Origin: Bacteroides ihuae
Lineage (GTDB): Bacteria > Bacteroidota > Bacteroidia > Bacteroidales > Bacteroidaceae
Reading direction: 5' to 3'
Assembly (NCBI RefSeq): GCF_900104585.1
Contig: NZ_FNVX01000006.1
Coordinates: 1,178,001 to 1,242,000, forward strand
Length of the DNA stretch: 64,000 bases
Each line of letters starts with the position of its first letter. Position 1 is the first letter of the stretch. The translations under genes and the position numbers were made by a program. The notes beneath the pieces were generated by a model that worked only from the letters and a program-made list of their open reading frames with translations, did no database searches and was not told the origin of the DNA. Positions 9,061 to 16,965 of this stretch are shown piece by piece.

Positions 9061-11148
9061 ATGAAACGAATCTTATTATCTATTTTGTTGACTTGTATGG
9101 TGTTGCCAATTGGTTTGCAGGCGCAACAACCTTCCTCTAAACAATGGTTTAAGGATAAAGATCTCACGTTGACGGGCGTATATTACTATCCTGAACATTG
9201 GGATGAGAGCCAGTGGAATAGGGACTTTAAGAAAATGCATGAACTGGGATTTGAGTTTACGCACTTTGCTGAATTTGCTTGGGCGCAACTGGAGCCTTCT
9301 GAAGGCAAATATGATTTTGCATGGCTGGATCGTGCTGTAGCTCTTGCTGCCAAGCATGATTTAAAGGTGGTCTTGTGTACTTCTACTGCAACCCCTCCCG
9401 TATGGCTGAGTCGCAAGTATCCTGAAATATTGCTTCGCCAGGAAGATGGTACGGTGCTCGATCATGGTGCTCGCCAACATGCGTCTTTTGCGTCTCCACT
9501 TTATAGAGAGCTTTCCTATAAAATGATAGAGAGATTGGCTGAACATTATGGAAATGATGCTCGGGTTATTGGTTGGCAACTTGATAATGAACCGGCGGTG
9601 CAGTTTGACTATAATCCAAAGGCCGAAATGGCTTTCCGTGATTTCCTTCGTAATAAATACGATAATAGCATCAAAGCTTTGAATGATGCTTGGGGCACTT
9701 CCTTTTGGAGTGAAGTCTATACCACCTTTGATGAGATTACTCTTCCTAAAACCCGACAGATGTTTATGAATCATCATCAGATTTTAGATTATCGCCGTTT
9801 TGCAGCCGGAGTGACTAATGATTTTCTCAATGAGCAAAGTTTGTTGATAAAGAAATATGCTAAAAATCAGTGGGTTACTACTAACTATATACCCAACTAC
9901 GATGAAGGGCATATTGGTGGGAGTAAAGAGCTGGATTTCGTTTCATATACCCGTTACATGGTTTATGGCGATAATGAAGGTATAGGTCGTCGGGGTTATC
10001 GGGTAGGCAATCCGCTTCGTATTGCCTTTGCTAATGATTTCTTTCGTCCGATTCAAGGTACCTATGGCGTGATGGAGCTACAACCCGGTCAGGTGAATTG
10101 GGGCAGCATAAACCCACAACCGCTTCCCGGAGCTGTTCGCTTATGGCTTTGGAGTGTTTTTGCCGGGGGAAGTGATTTTGTTTGTACCTATCGCTATCGT
10201 CAGCCCTTATATGGGACGGAACAATATCACTATGGTATTGTAGGCACTGATGGCGTAACGGTTACTCCCGGCGGGCGTGAGTATCAAGAGTTCATCAGTG
10301 AAGTTAAGATGCTTAGAAAAGAATTTTCTCCTCGTGATAAGAAACCGAAAGATTATGTTGACAGAACGACGGCCATTCTCTTTAATCATGAAAATGCATG
10401 GAGTATAGATCGTCAAAAACAAAATGCAACATGGAGCACAATGGGGCATATAGAGAAGTATTATCGTACGCTTAAATCATTTGGTGCACCGGTTGACTTC
10501 ATTACCGAAGAAAAAGATTTCAGTCAATATCCCGTACTGATAGCTCCTGCCTATCAGCTAGCTGATAAAGACTTAGTAGAAAGATGGACTAATTATGTTC
10601 AGAACGGTGGTAATTTGGTGCTGACTTGCCGTACAGCGCAAAAAGATCGATTTGGTCGCTTGTTCGCAGCTCCCTTTGGTTCGTTGATAAACAATCTGAC
10701 GGGTAATTCAATGGATTTCTATGATTTGTTGTTACCCAAAGATCCGGGTGTGGTAGAGATGGCAGGCAAAAAATATACGTGGAATACGTGGGGTGAGATA
10801 CTCATTCCCGGTAAGGATTCTCAAGTGTGGGCAACCTATGCGCAAGAGTTCTATGACGGAAAGCCGGCTGTTACGTTCCGCAAATTAGGGAAAGGTACAA
10901 TCACCTATATTGGAGTTGACTCAACTGATGGCTCTTTAGAAGCCGATATACTAAAGAAGTTATATACTACACTGAATATTCCCGTGATGGATCTTCCTTA
11001 TGGTGTGACTATGGAATATCGCAATGGATTCGCTATCGTACTCAACTATTCGGATGAACCTTATGAGTTTACATTACCTACCGGAGCAAAAGTCTTAATT
11101 GGGAGTGCTGTTATACCTACAGCCGGAGTACTCGTTTACAAGATTTAG
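9061..11148 (+). CDS. GH42 beta-galactosidase, secreted
   Basis: This 695-residue protein has a signal peptide (MKRILLSILLTCMVLPIGLQA) and a full GH42 architecture. The TIM barrel (about 35-400) starts with TGVYYYPEHWDESQWNRD. The acid/base Glu177 is in GWQLDNEPAV and the nucleophile Glu339 is in GVMELQPGQVNWG. A GATase-like trimerisation domain follows (about 430-630; VLIAPAYQL), and a short C-terminal beta domain ends the protein. Known GH42 enzymes release terminal beta-galactose from oligosaccharides; several Bacteroides members act on RG-I galactan. It forms an operon with the GH43-like gene. With GH2 and GH35 it makes three probable beta-galactosidase families in one locus, which suggests varied galactose linkages in the target. 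Confidence 0.93.
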   Translation: MKRILLSILLTCMVLPIGLQAQQPSSKQWFKDKDLTLTGVYYYPEHWDESQWNRDFKKMHELGFEFTHFAEFAWAQLEPSEGKYDFAWLDRAVALAAKHDLKVVLCTSTATPPVWLSRKYPEILLRQEDGTVLDHGARQHASFASPLYRELSYKMIERLAEHYGNDARVIGWQLDNEPAVQFDYNPKAEMAFRDFLRNKYDNSIKALNDAWGTSFWSEVYTTFDEITLPKTRQMFMNHHQILDYRRFAAGVTNDFLNEQSLLIKKYAKNQWVTTNYIPNYDEGHIGGSKELDFVSYTRYMVYGDNEGIGRRGYRVGNPLRIAFANDFFRPIQGTYGVMELQPGQVNWGSINPQPLPGAVRLWLWSVFAGGSDFVCTYRYRQPLYGTEQYHYGIVGTDGVTVTPGGREYQEFISEVKMLRKEFSPRDKKPKDYVDRTTAILFNHENAWSIDRQKQNATWSTMGHIEKYYRTLKSFGAPVDFITEEKDFSQYPVLIAPAYQLADKDLVERWTNYVQNGGNLVLTCRTAQKDRFGRLFAAPFGSLINNLTGNSMDFYDLLLPKDPGVVEMAGKKYTWNTWGEILIPGKDSQVWATYAQEFYDGKPAVTFRKLGKGTITYIGVDSTDGSLEADILKKLYTTLNIPVMDLPYGVTMEYRNGFAIVLNYSDEPYEFTLPTGAKVLIGSAVIPTAGVLVYKI

Positions 11149-11460
11149 AGGACGTAACTTCTTTCTGCTTGCTACACGCTATCTGCCTTTATTTTACGTA
11201 TTTTATATAACCAGAACATCTCCATGTTTTAATCTAAAACATGGAGATGTTGTCTTTTACAAGATGGGGATGTTTCTAGTAAGAACATGGGGATGTTATG
11301 CTACATTATGATTTGTTTTAAGAATCGTGAAAGGAAAACACGCAGGGTAAGATTCAGTTGATGGAAAAGTATTTATCTATCTATTAATCTATTAACCTAT
11401 GAGACCATCTTCCAATCTTACTACCTGTGTGTTTATTCTTAACTACCAGTTAACGATGTG
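11149..11460. other. convergent intergenic spacer
   Basis: This 312-base space lies between the 3' ends of the GH42 (plus) and GH105 (minus) genes. It holds the 23-bp repeat array described separately. I see no coding frame or promoter box in the remainder. Confidence 0.7.
11216..11307. repeat. array of four 23-bp degenerate palindromic units
   Basis: Units start at 11216, 11239, 11262 and 11285, an exact 23-base period. Each contains an ACAT-4 nt-ATGT style dyad: ACATCTCCATGT, ACATGGAGATGT, AGATGGGGATGT, ACATGGGGATGT. The first two units are mutually inverted, so 11215-11230 pairs perfectly with 11236-11251 (16-bp stem, 5-nt loop). That hairpin could terminate transcription from either side, though no clean T-run follows. 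Confidence 0.75.
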
Positions 11461-12594
11461 CTATTTAAGTTTATAAATTTCAGAACCGGCTAACAAGAAA
11501 CAACCTACTCCATAGTCTTCGAAGTCAGGAATGCTTGTATATGTTACGGGTTGTCCGTCTTTAGGCTCTTTGCCCGTGCCTTGTACGTATCCAAGGAATC
11601 CATCTGGATGTACAGCTTCTTTAACCAAAGCGTTCCATGCTTTTAATGCTACAGGCAGATATTCTTCTCCGTTCAGTGCTCCGTTACGTATTCCCCAAGC
11701 CATTCCATAAACAAAAAGAGAAGTTCCTGAAGACTCTTTTCCGCCAAAATTAGCAGAATCGTGTAGGCTTACATTCCAGAAGCCATCTTTGCGCTGGCAT
11801 TCTTTAAGTGCCTTACTCATGATGATGAAATCTTTTATATAGTCTGCTCTGTGTTTCTCATTTAGAGGGATCTCATTCAACACGCGAACTAGCGCAGCAT
11901 ATACCCATCCATTTCCTCTGGACCAATAACAATCTTCACCATTAGGTTCTTTGTAAGGCGGTTCAAAATCTTTATCTCTCCACCACAAACCATCTTTAGA
12001 GTTGAACAAACCTTTATTGCCATGGGTGTTTCTAGAATAGGTGTACATATCCCACATTTTATCGAAGTATTTCTGTTCACCGGTCAACTTTCCGAGTTTG
12101 GCTAAGACAGGCATTCCCATTTGTATGGCATCAATCCATGTCCAGTCATTTATTTGTGGCGTATTCACTAGCATATTCATGCAAGCCTTTATTTCCTTTA
12201 CCATCTTGGGAGAGGCGGGACAGATATTATATAGATCAATATATGTTTGTCCGCAGCATTGGTCATCAGCATTGCGTGTTGTGGTTCCGTTGCGCATTCC
12301 CCATTTATGAAAATCAGCCCATCCATACGCATAGTCATAATAGCTCTCTTGTGGATAGATTTTGTAGAGCTCCATTAATCCCTCATAATATACGCCACGA
12401 GTCCATATATTGCTAGGGCGTACTTTGTCTGTCTTTAAGGGTTGAGTATAGTCCTCGTACTTTTTCATAAAATAATCATTCACCGTCGTTAGCACTTTTA
12501 GCGTTTCGTTTTTGTCGGGAAGTTCTTGTGCACTAACGGTCGATAAACAAGCGACTATTATTAAGCTAAAAAAGATGAGAAGGATTTTTTTCAT
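11461..12594 (-). CDS. GH105 unsaturated rhamnogalacturonyl hydrolase
   Basis: This 377-residue protein has a signal peptide with a possible lipobox (IIVAC at 12-16). It has the (alpha/alpha)6 barrel of GH105/GH88. Supporting motifs are NADDQCCGQTY (108-118), TWIDAIQMGMP (152-162, with the proposed catalytic Asp155), WSRGNGWVYAAL (224-235) and SSGTSLFVYGMAWGI near 290. Known GH105 enzymes remove the 4,5-unsaturated GalA left at the non-reducing end by RG lyases, so this enzyme works downstream of PL11 (35.4 kb). It is transcribed alone and divergently from the CE12 gene, with a promoter box at 12648-12655. A second GH105 domain is part of the fusion protein at 37.3 kb. Confidence 0.92.
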   Translation of the reverse strand: MKKILLIFFSLIIVACLSTVSAQELPDKNETLKVLTTVNDYFMKKYEDYTQPLKTDKVRPSNIWTRGVYYEGLMELYKIYPQESYYDYAYGWADFHKWGMRNGTTTRNADDQCCGQTYIDLYNICPASPKMVKEIKACMNMLVNTPQINDWTWIDAIQMGMPVLAKLGKLTGEQKYFDKMWDMYTYSRNTHGNKGLFNSKDGLWWRDKDFEPPYKEPNGEDCYWSRGNGWVYAALVRVLNEIPLNEKHRADYIKDFIIMSKALKECQRKDGFWNVSLHDSANFGGKESSGTSLFVYGMAWGIRNGALNGEEYLPVALKAWNALVKEAVHPDGFLGYVQGTGKEPKDGQPVTYTSIPDFEDYGVGCFLLAGSEIYKLK

Positions 12595-12647
12595 ATTATA
12601 TATGTGTTTATGTATTACAATTTAAGATTCGGTTCGTTATCCTTAGG

Positions 12648-12655
12648 CAAAGATA
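12648..12655 (-). promoter_or_regulatory. -7 box for the GH105 gene
   Basis: On the minus strand this reads TATCTTTG, an exact TAnnTTTG match. It lies 54 bases upstream of the GH105 start, with a TTTC at 12675-12678 (minus strand) as a weak -33 partner. Confidence 0.55.
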
Positions 12656-12751
12656 ACCGCTATGTCGGCTTGTTGAAATGGAAAATTATACGCAATTATC
12701 TAATCTGGTTCATGCGTACGATTCTCTATTGTTGTTTCTGTTACATCTCTT

Positions 12752-12759
12752 TATTTTTG
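12752..12759 (+). promoter_or_regulatory. -7 box for the CE12 gene
   Basis: TATTTTTG is an exact TAnnTTTG match, with a TTG at 12732-12734 in -33 position (17-base spacing). Transcription would begin near 12765, downstream of the in-frame ATG at 12678. This supports the ATG at 12780 as the true start. Confidence 0.6.
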
Positions 12760-12779
12760 CGTTACATAAATTAAATATT

Positions 12780-13523
12780 ATGAAAAAGTGGTTTTTATCT
12801 TTTGCTCTTCTTACTTTCACCTGCCTTTCTCAGGCAAGTAATCCGGTTCGAGTTTTTATCGCCGGTGACTCTACTGCACAAACCTACGATACAAGCAAAA
12901 CTTTGCAAAGAGGTTGGGGGCAAATGCTTCAATCTTTTTTTGATAGTAATGTTGAGGTTGTTAATCGTGCTAAAGCAGGTCGCAGTACTAAATCCTTTAT
13001 AGATGAAGGACGTTGGGATAGCATTACAGTTAATCTGAGAAAAGGAGACTGGGTGTTTATTCAGTTTGCTCATAATGATACTTCGAGTAAGCCGGAGCGT
13101 CATGCCTCACCGGCAGATTTTCGTCGTAATCTTATTAAGTTTATTGAAGAAACGCGAGCCAAGAAGGCAAACCCTCTGTTGTTAACTCCCATTGTGATGC
13201 GTACCTTTAATGAACAAGGTAATCTAGTTGACGATCGTTTGAAGAATTATCCTAGCATCATTCGTGCGGTAGCTCATGAATACAACGTGCCAATGATTGA
13301 TATTAATGTGAAGACACGCGATTTAATACTGAATCTGGGTTCGGAGAAATCGAAAGAGTTATATATGTGGCTTAATCCGGGAGAAGATTCGTCGAAGCCT
13401 GATGGATCTAAAGATGATACTCATACAAGAGAAACAGGTGCAAAACAGATTGCTCGTTTTGTTGTGGAAGGCATTAAAGATTTGCATATTAAGGGATTAT
13501 ACCGCCATATTGTGCAGTCTTAA
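12780..13523 (+). CDS. CE12 rhamnogalacturonan acetylesterase (single domain)
   Basis: This 247-residue protein has a signal peptide (MKKWFLSFALLTFTCLSQAS) and an SGNH fold. The blocks are AGDST (28-32, nucleophile Ser31), KAGRSTKSF (65-73), FAHND (96-100) and KDDTHT (211-216). The length is normal for a compact CE12 such as RG acetylesterase; it lacks the extra beta domain of the CE12 at 3.7 kb. The predicted role is deacetylation of RG-I galacturonic acid. The gene has its own promoter and precedes the SusC/SusD operon by 277 bases. The longer frame opening at 12678 is rejected because it starts upstream of the promoter box and would bury the signal peptide. Confidence 0.9.
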   Translation: MKKWFLSFALLTFTCLSQASNPVRVFIAGDSTAQTYDTSKTLQRGWGQMLQSFFDSNVEVVNRAKAGRSTKSFIDEGRWDSITVNLRKGDWVFIQFAHNDTSSKPERHASPADFRRNLIKFIEETRAKKANPLLLTPIVMRTFNEQGNLVDDRLKNYPSIIRAVAHEYNVPMIDINVKTRDLILNLGSEKSKELYMWLNPGEDSSKPDGSKDDTHTRETGAKQIARFVVEGIKDLHIKGLYRHIVQS

Positions 13524-13587
13524 ATCAAAAAGAACAGTACAATAACCCCTGAAGAAGAAAAAATCTATGGATGTGTACGTTTATCCA

Positions 13588-13618
13588 TTTGCTCTTATTT
13601 AGGAAATGATGATTTTTG
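13588..13618 (+). promoter_or_regulatory. candidate promoter of the SusC/SusD operon
   Basis: TTTG at 13588-13591 is followed after 19 bases by GATTTTTG (13611-13618), one mismatch from TAnnTTTG. This predicts a leader of about 175 bases before the SusC ATG. The leader contains the hairpin at 13706-13724. Confidence 0.45.
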
Positions 13619-13705
13619 CAACACTATTTCACGAAACTTAAATTAATAATAATGAAAAACATGAAGTTATGAATACTAGGTTAATCTATATTTCTCTTGA
13701 ACAGT

Positions 13706-13724
13706 TGAGCATTCTTCCTGCTCA
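13706..13724 (+). other. hairpin in the SusC leader
   Basis: TGAGCA (13706-13711) and TGCTCA (13719-13724) pair perfectly around a 7-base pyrimidine loop (TTCTTCC). It lies about 77 bases before the SusC start codon inside the predicted 5' untranslated region. It could be a binding site or an RNA structure; no function is established. Confidence 0.4.
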
Positions 13725-13800
13725 TAAAGCAAATTATTTGCGTTTTTGATTTTTCTTTTGAAAGACTTTTGAATTTTAATATCATAGTTAAACTTATCTT

Positions 13801-16800
13801 ATGGAAAACAGTAAAAAACAACAAAGGCATTTGAGCCTGTTTGGGATGGTCCCGAAGTTTTTATTTGTTGCATTTTTCTCAATGATTGCAACATTTGGAT
13901 TTGCACAAAGCAAATCAATTAAGGGTGTTGTTCTTGATCAAAGTAATGAACCTATTATTGGGGCTAATGTTTTGGTTGAAGGTACAACAAATGGCACTAT
14001 TACTGATTTAGATGGTAATTTTGCATTAAACAATGTGGCTAATATAGCTAAACTAAAAGTAAGTTACATTGGTTATATTAATCAAATTGTTCCAGTATCA
14101 GGGAAAACTACATTTAAAATTTTATTAAAAGAGGATTCACAAGCTTTAGATGAAGTTGTGGTTGTAGGTTATGGCGTTCAAAAGAAGAGCGACGTGACTG
14201 GTGCAATGGCACGTGTTGGTGAGAAAGAGCTGAAAGCAATGCCAGTTAAGGATGCTTTGCAAGCAATGCAAGGGAAGACCGCTGGTGTTGACATTACTAC
14301 TAACCAACGCCCAGGTGAAACGGGTAGCATTAAGATTCGTGGTGTCCGCTCACTGACTGCTGATCAGAATCCATTGTATGTAGTAGATGGAATGGTGCTT
14401 CAAAGCGGTGGTATAGAAAACATAAATCCGAGCGATATTGAAGCTATCGATATTTTGAAGGATGCTTCAGCAACTGCTATTTATGGTTCGCGTGGAGCTA
14501 ATGGTGTTATTCTGGTAACAACTAAGCACGGTAAAGAAGGCAAAGTTACTTTAAACTACTCTGGCTCGATAACGATAGAGAAAATGTATGATGTTACTGA
14601 ATATATGAACGCTGGCGAATGGCTGGATTATGCTCGTTTGGCAAAATACAATATGGGTACTTATAAATCAGCCACTCCCTCTTATGCTGCAGATCTTGCT
14701 ACTTGGGGTTCGGTCTCTGCTTCATTTGCTAATATAGCTAAAGGGTGGTCCAATAATAATACTGAGTGGGACAGCAGTAAAGTTGGCAGTTATGATTGGA
14801 GCAAGTATGGTAAGCAAACAGGCTTGTCAACTGAGCATACAGTCAGCGCTTCTGGTGGTTCAGATAGATATCAGGCTTATGGTTCATTTGGCTATTTACG
14901 CCAAGAAGGTACTCAACCGGGCCAATTGTTCCAGCGTTATACTGCAAAAACAAGTTTTGACGCTTCTCCTATAAAGAGTTTTAAAATGGGTACTTCAATG
15001 AACATCTCTTTTGGTGATCAGGACTATGGATATAGTTTCACTAAATCAGCAACAGGTGCAGGTGATTTGTACTCAGCATTAAAAGGAATGTTGCCTTGGA
15101 CTGTTCCTTATGATGAGGATGGTGCATACATACGTAATCCTGCAGCTGGTGATGTTAATATCATTAATCCGATAAATGAACTTAAATACACCACTAATAA
15201 CCGTCAAACGTTTCGTGCTTCGGGTAGTTTCTATGCACAATTCGATTTAGGTGAGATGTGGAAGCCATTAAAAGGCCTTAGATTTCGTTCTCAGTTTGGT
15301 CCTGAGTTTAAATATTACCGTACAGGAACTTTCTATGATGCTGAAGGTATTAATGGTGATGGTAATAATACTGCTGCTTATAACAACTATCAAACGCGTG
15401 CTTGGACATTGGATAACTTAATTTATTATGATCGCACTATTGCTAATGATCATAAAATTGGTCTAACTTTAATGCAGTCTGCTTCTGACTATCATTATGA
15501 ATATGGAGAGATGAAAGCTACGGATGTTGCTTCTAGCTCGGAATTGTGGTATAACTTGTATTCAGCAGGTGAACTAGGTTCGTTTGGCACAGGATTGACT
15601 GATAAACAGATGGAGTCATATATGATGCGTGGTAATTATAATTACAAAGATAGATACCTGTTAACAGCTTCTGTTCGTTGGGATGGTGCATCTCAACTGT
15701 CTGATGCTAATAGATGGGCTTGTTTCCCTTCTTTGGCTTTGGGCTGGCGTATTGACCAAGAGAAATTCATGAAGAATATTCAATGGGTTAACTCATTGAA
15801 ACTTCGTTTTGGTATGGGTACTACAGGTAATTCAGCAGTCCCTGCTTATGCAACTAAGGGTGCTCTTACTTCTTTGTACTATAACTGGGGAACTACATCT
15901 TCAACTTTAGGTTATGTTGCATCTGACCCTTCTCAAAAGGATCCAGCAAAGATGACTAATAATAATCTTACTTGGGAGAGCACAACGCAGTATAACGTTG
16001 GCGTAGATTATGGTTTTCTCAATGGTCGTATTAATGGTAGCTTGGATGTATATAAGACTAAAACTAAAGACTTATTAATGCTAATGTCTATTCCATCATT
16101 AACAGGTTATACATCTACTTATGCTAATGTGGGTAAAACAGAAGGTTGGGGCATTGATTTCCAGATTAATACACAAAATATCAAAACTACAGATTTTTCA
16201 TGGTCAACTAATCTGACTTGGTCGAAAGATAAAAATAAGGTTACAGAATTGGCTAATGGTAATACAGAGGATGTCGGTAATTTATGGTTTGTAGGTAAAG
16301 AAATAGGTGTTTACTATGACTATGTATATGACGGAATATGGAAGACATCTGAAGCTGATCTGGCTGCAAAATACGGCCGTAAACCTGGTCAAATCAAAGT
16401 GAAAGATTTGAATGACGATAAAGCGATTGATGCTAATAATGATAAAAAAATTGTGGGAACATCTCGTCCTGATTGGTCAGGAGGTATTACTAATACATTC
16501 AATTATAAGAATTTTGAACTATCTTTCTTTATCTATACTCGTTGGGGATCAACATTCAAGAGTGGTGCATTGACACTTGATGGTCGTTATATGCAACGTA
16601 AGATTGATTATTGGGTTGCTGGTACAAATGAGAATGCTAAATATTATTCTCCAGGTTCCAATGGTGAAAGTGCAGATACTTACAGTTCTTCTATGAATTA
16701 TCAAGATGGATCTTTTATTAAGATGCGTAATATCAATTTTGGATATAATTTTACTCCTAAACAACTGAAAAAATCAGGTATTGGCTCATTAAAGGTCTAT

Positions 16801-16944
16801 GCTCAGTGTATGAATCCATTCATGATTTATAAGAAATGTGATTACTTGGATACTGACCTCTCAAATTACGATAACAATACTGTAACAACAGGTTCTCCTA
16901 TTACTACAAAAGGTTTTGTCTTTGGTGTCAATATAGGATTCTAA
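13801..16944 (+). CDS. SusC-like TonB-dependent outer-membrane transporter
   Basis: This 1047-residue protein has a signal sequence (FVAFFSMIATFGFAQ). A carboxypeptidase-regulatory-like domain follows (about 40-115; IKGVVLDQSNEPIIGANVLV, TDLDGNFAL). Next come the TonB box region and plug (DEVVVVGYGVQKKSDVTGA; SIKIRGVRSL; DPLYVVDG-type NPLYVVDGM; GSRGANGVILVTTK), then a beta-barrel ending in aromatic FVFGVNIGF. SusC-type proteins import oligosaccharides across the outer membrane, energised by TonB. It is followed after 21 bases by the SusD partner. This is the only SusC/SusD pair visible and defines the polysaccharide utilisation locus. Its likely inducer sensor is the HTCS at 40.8 kb. The pectin or RG-I cargo is inferred from the surrounding enzymes. 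Confidence 0.95.
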   Translation: MENSKKQQRHLSLFGMVPKFLFVAFFSMIATFGFAQSKSIKGVVLDQSNEPIIGANVLVEGTTNGTITDLDGNFALNNVANIAKLKVSYIGYINQIVPVSGKTTFKILLKEDSQALDEVVVVGYGVQKKSDVTGAMARVGEKELKAMPVKDALQAMQGKTAGVDITTNQRPGETGSIKIRGVRSLTADQNPLYVVDGMVLQSGGIENINPSDIEAIDILKDASATAIYGSRGANGVILVTTKHGKEGKVTLNYSGSITIEKMYDVTEYMNAGEWLDYARLAKYNMGTYKSATPSYAADLATWGSVSASFANIAKGWSNNNTEWDSSKVGSYDWSKYGKQTGLSTEHTVSASGGSDRYQAYGSFGYLRQEGTQPGQLFQRYTAKTSFDASPIKSFKMGTSMNISFGDQDYGYSFTKSATGAGDLYSALKGMLPWTVPYDEDGAYIRNPAAGDVNIINPINELKYTTNNRQTFRASGSFYAQFDLGEMWKPLKGLRFRSQFGPEFKYYRTGTFYDAEGINGDGNNTAAYNNYQTRAWTLDNLIYYDRTIANDHKIGLTLMQSASDYHYEYGEMKATDVASSSELWYNLYSAGELGSFGTGLTDKQMESYMMRGNYNYKDRYLLTASVRWDGASQLSDANRWACFPSLALGWRIDQEKFMKNIQWVNSLKLRFGMGTTGNSAVPAYATKGALTSLYYNWGTTSSTLGYVASDPSQKDPAKMTNNNLTWESTTQYNVGVDYGFLNGRINGSLDVYKTKTKDLLMLMSIPSLTGYTSTYANVGKTEGWGIDFQINTQNIKTTDFSWSTNLTWSKDKNKVTELANGNTEDVGNLWFVGKEIGVYYDYVYDGIWKTSEADLAAKYGRKPGQIKVKDLNDDKAIDANNDKKIVGTSRPDWSGGITNTFNYKNFELSFFIYTRWGSTFKSGALTLDGRYMQRKIDYWVAGTNENAKYYSPGSNGESADTYSSSMNYQDGSFIKMRNINFGYNFTPKQLKKSGIGSLKVYAQCMNPFMIYKKCDYLDTDLSNYDNNTVTTGSPITTKGFVFGVNIGF

Positions 16945-16965
16945 CTTTATAAACAGAAAATTAAG

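Noticed and set aside
12678..12779. Upstream extension of the CE12 frame to an ATG at 12678
   Set aside because: The promoter box at 12752-12759 lies downstream of that ATG and the extension would bury the signal peptide.
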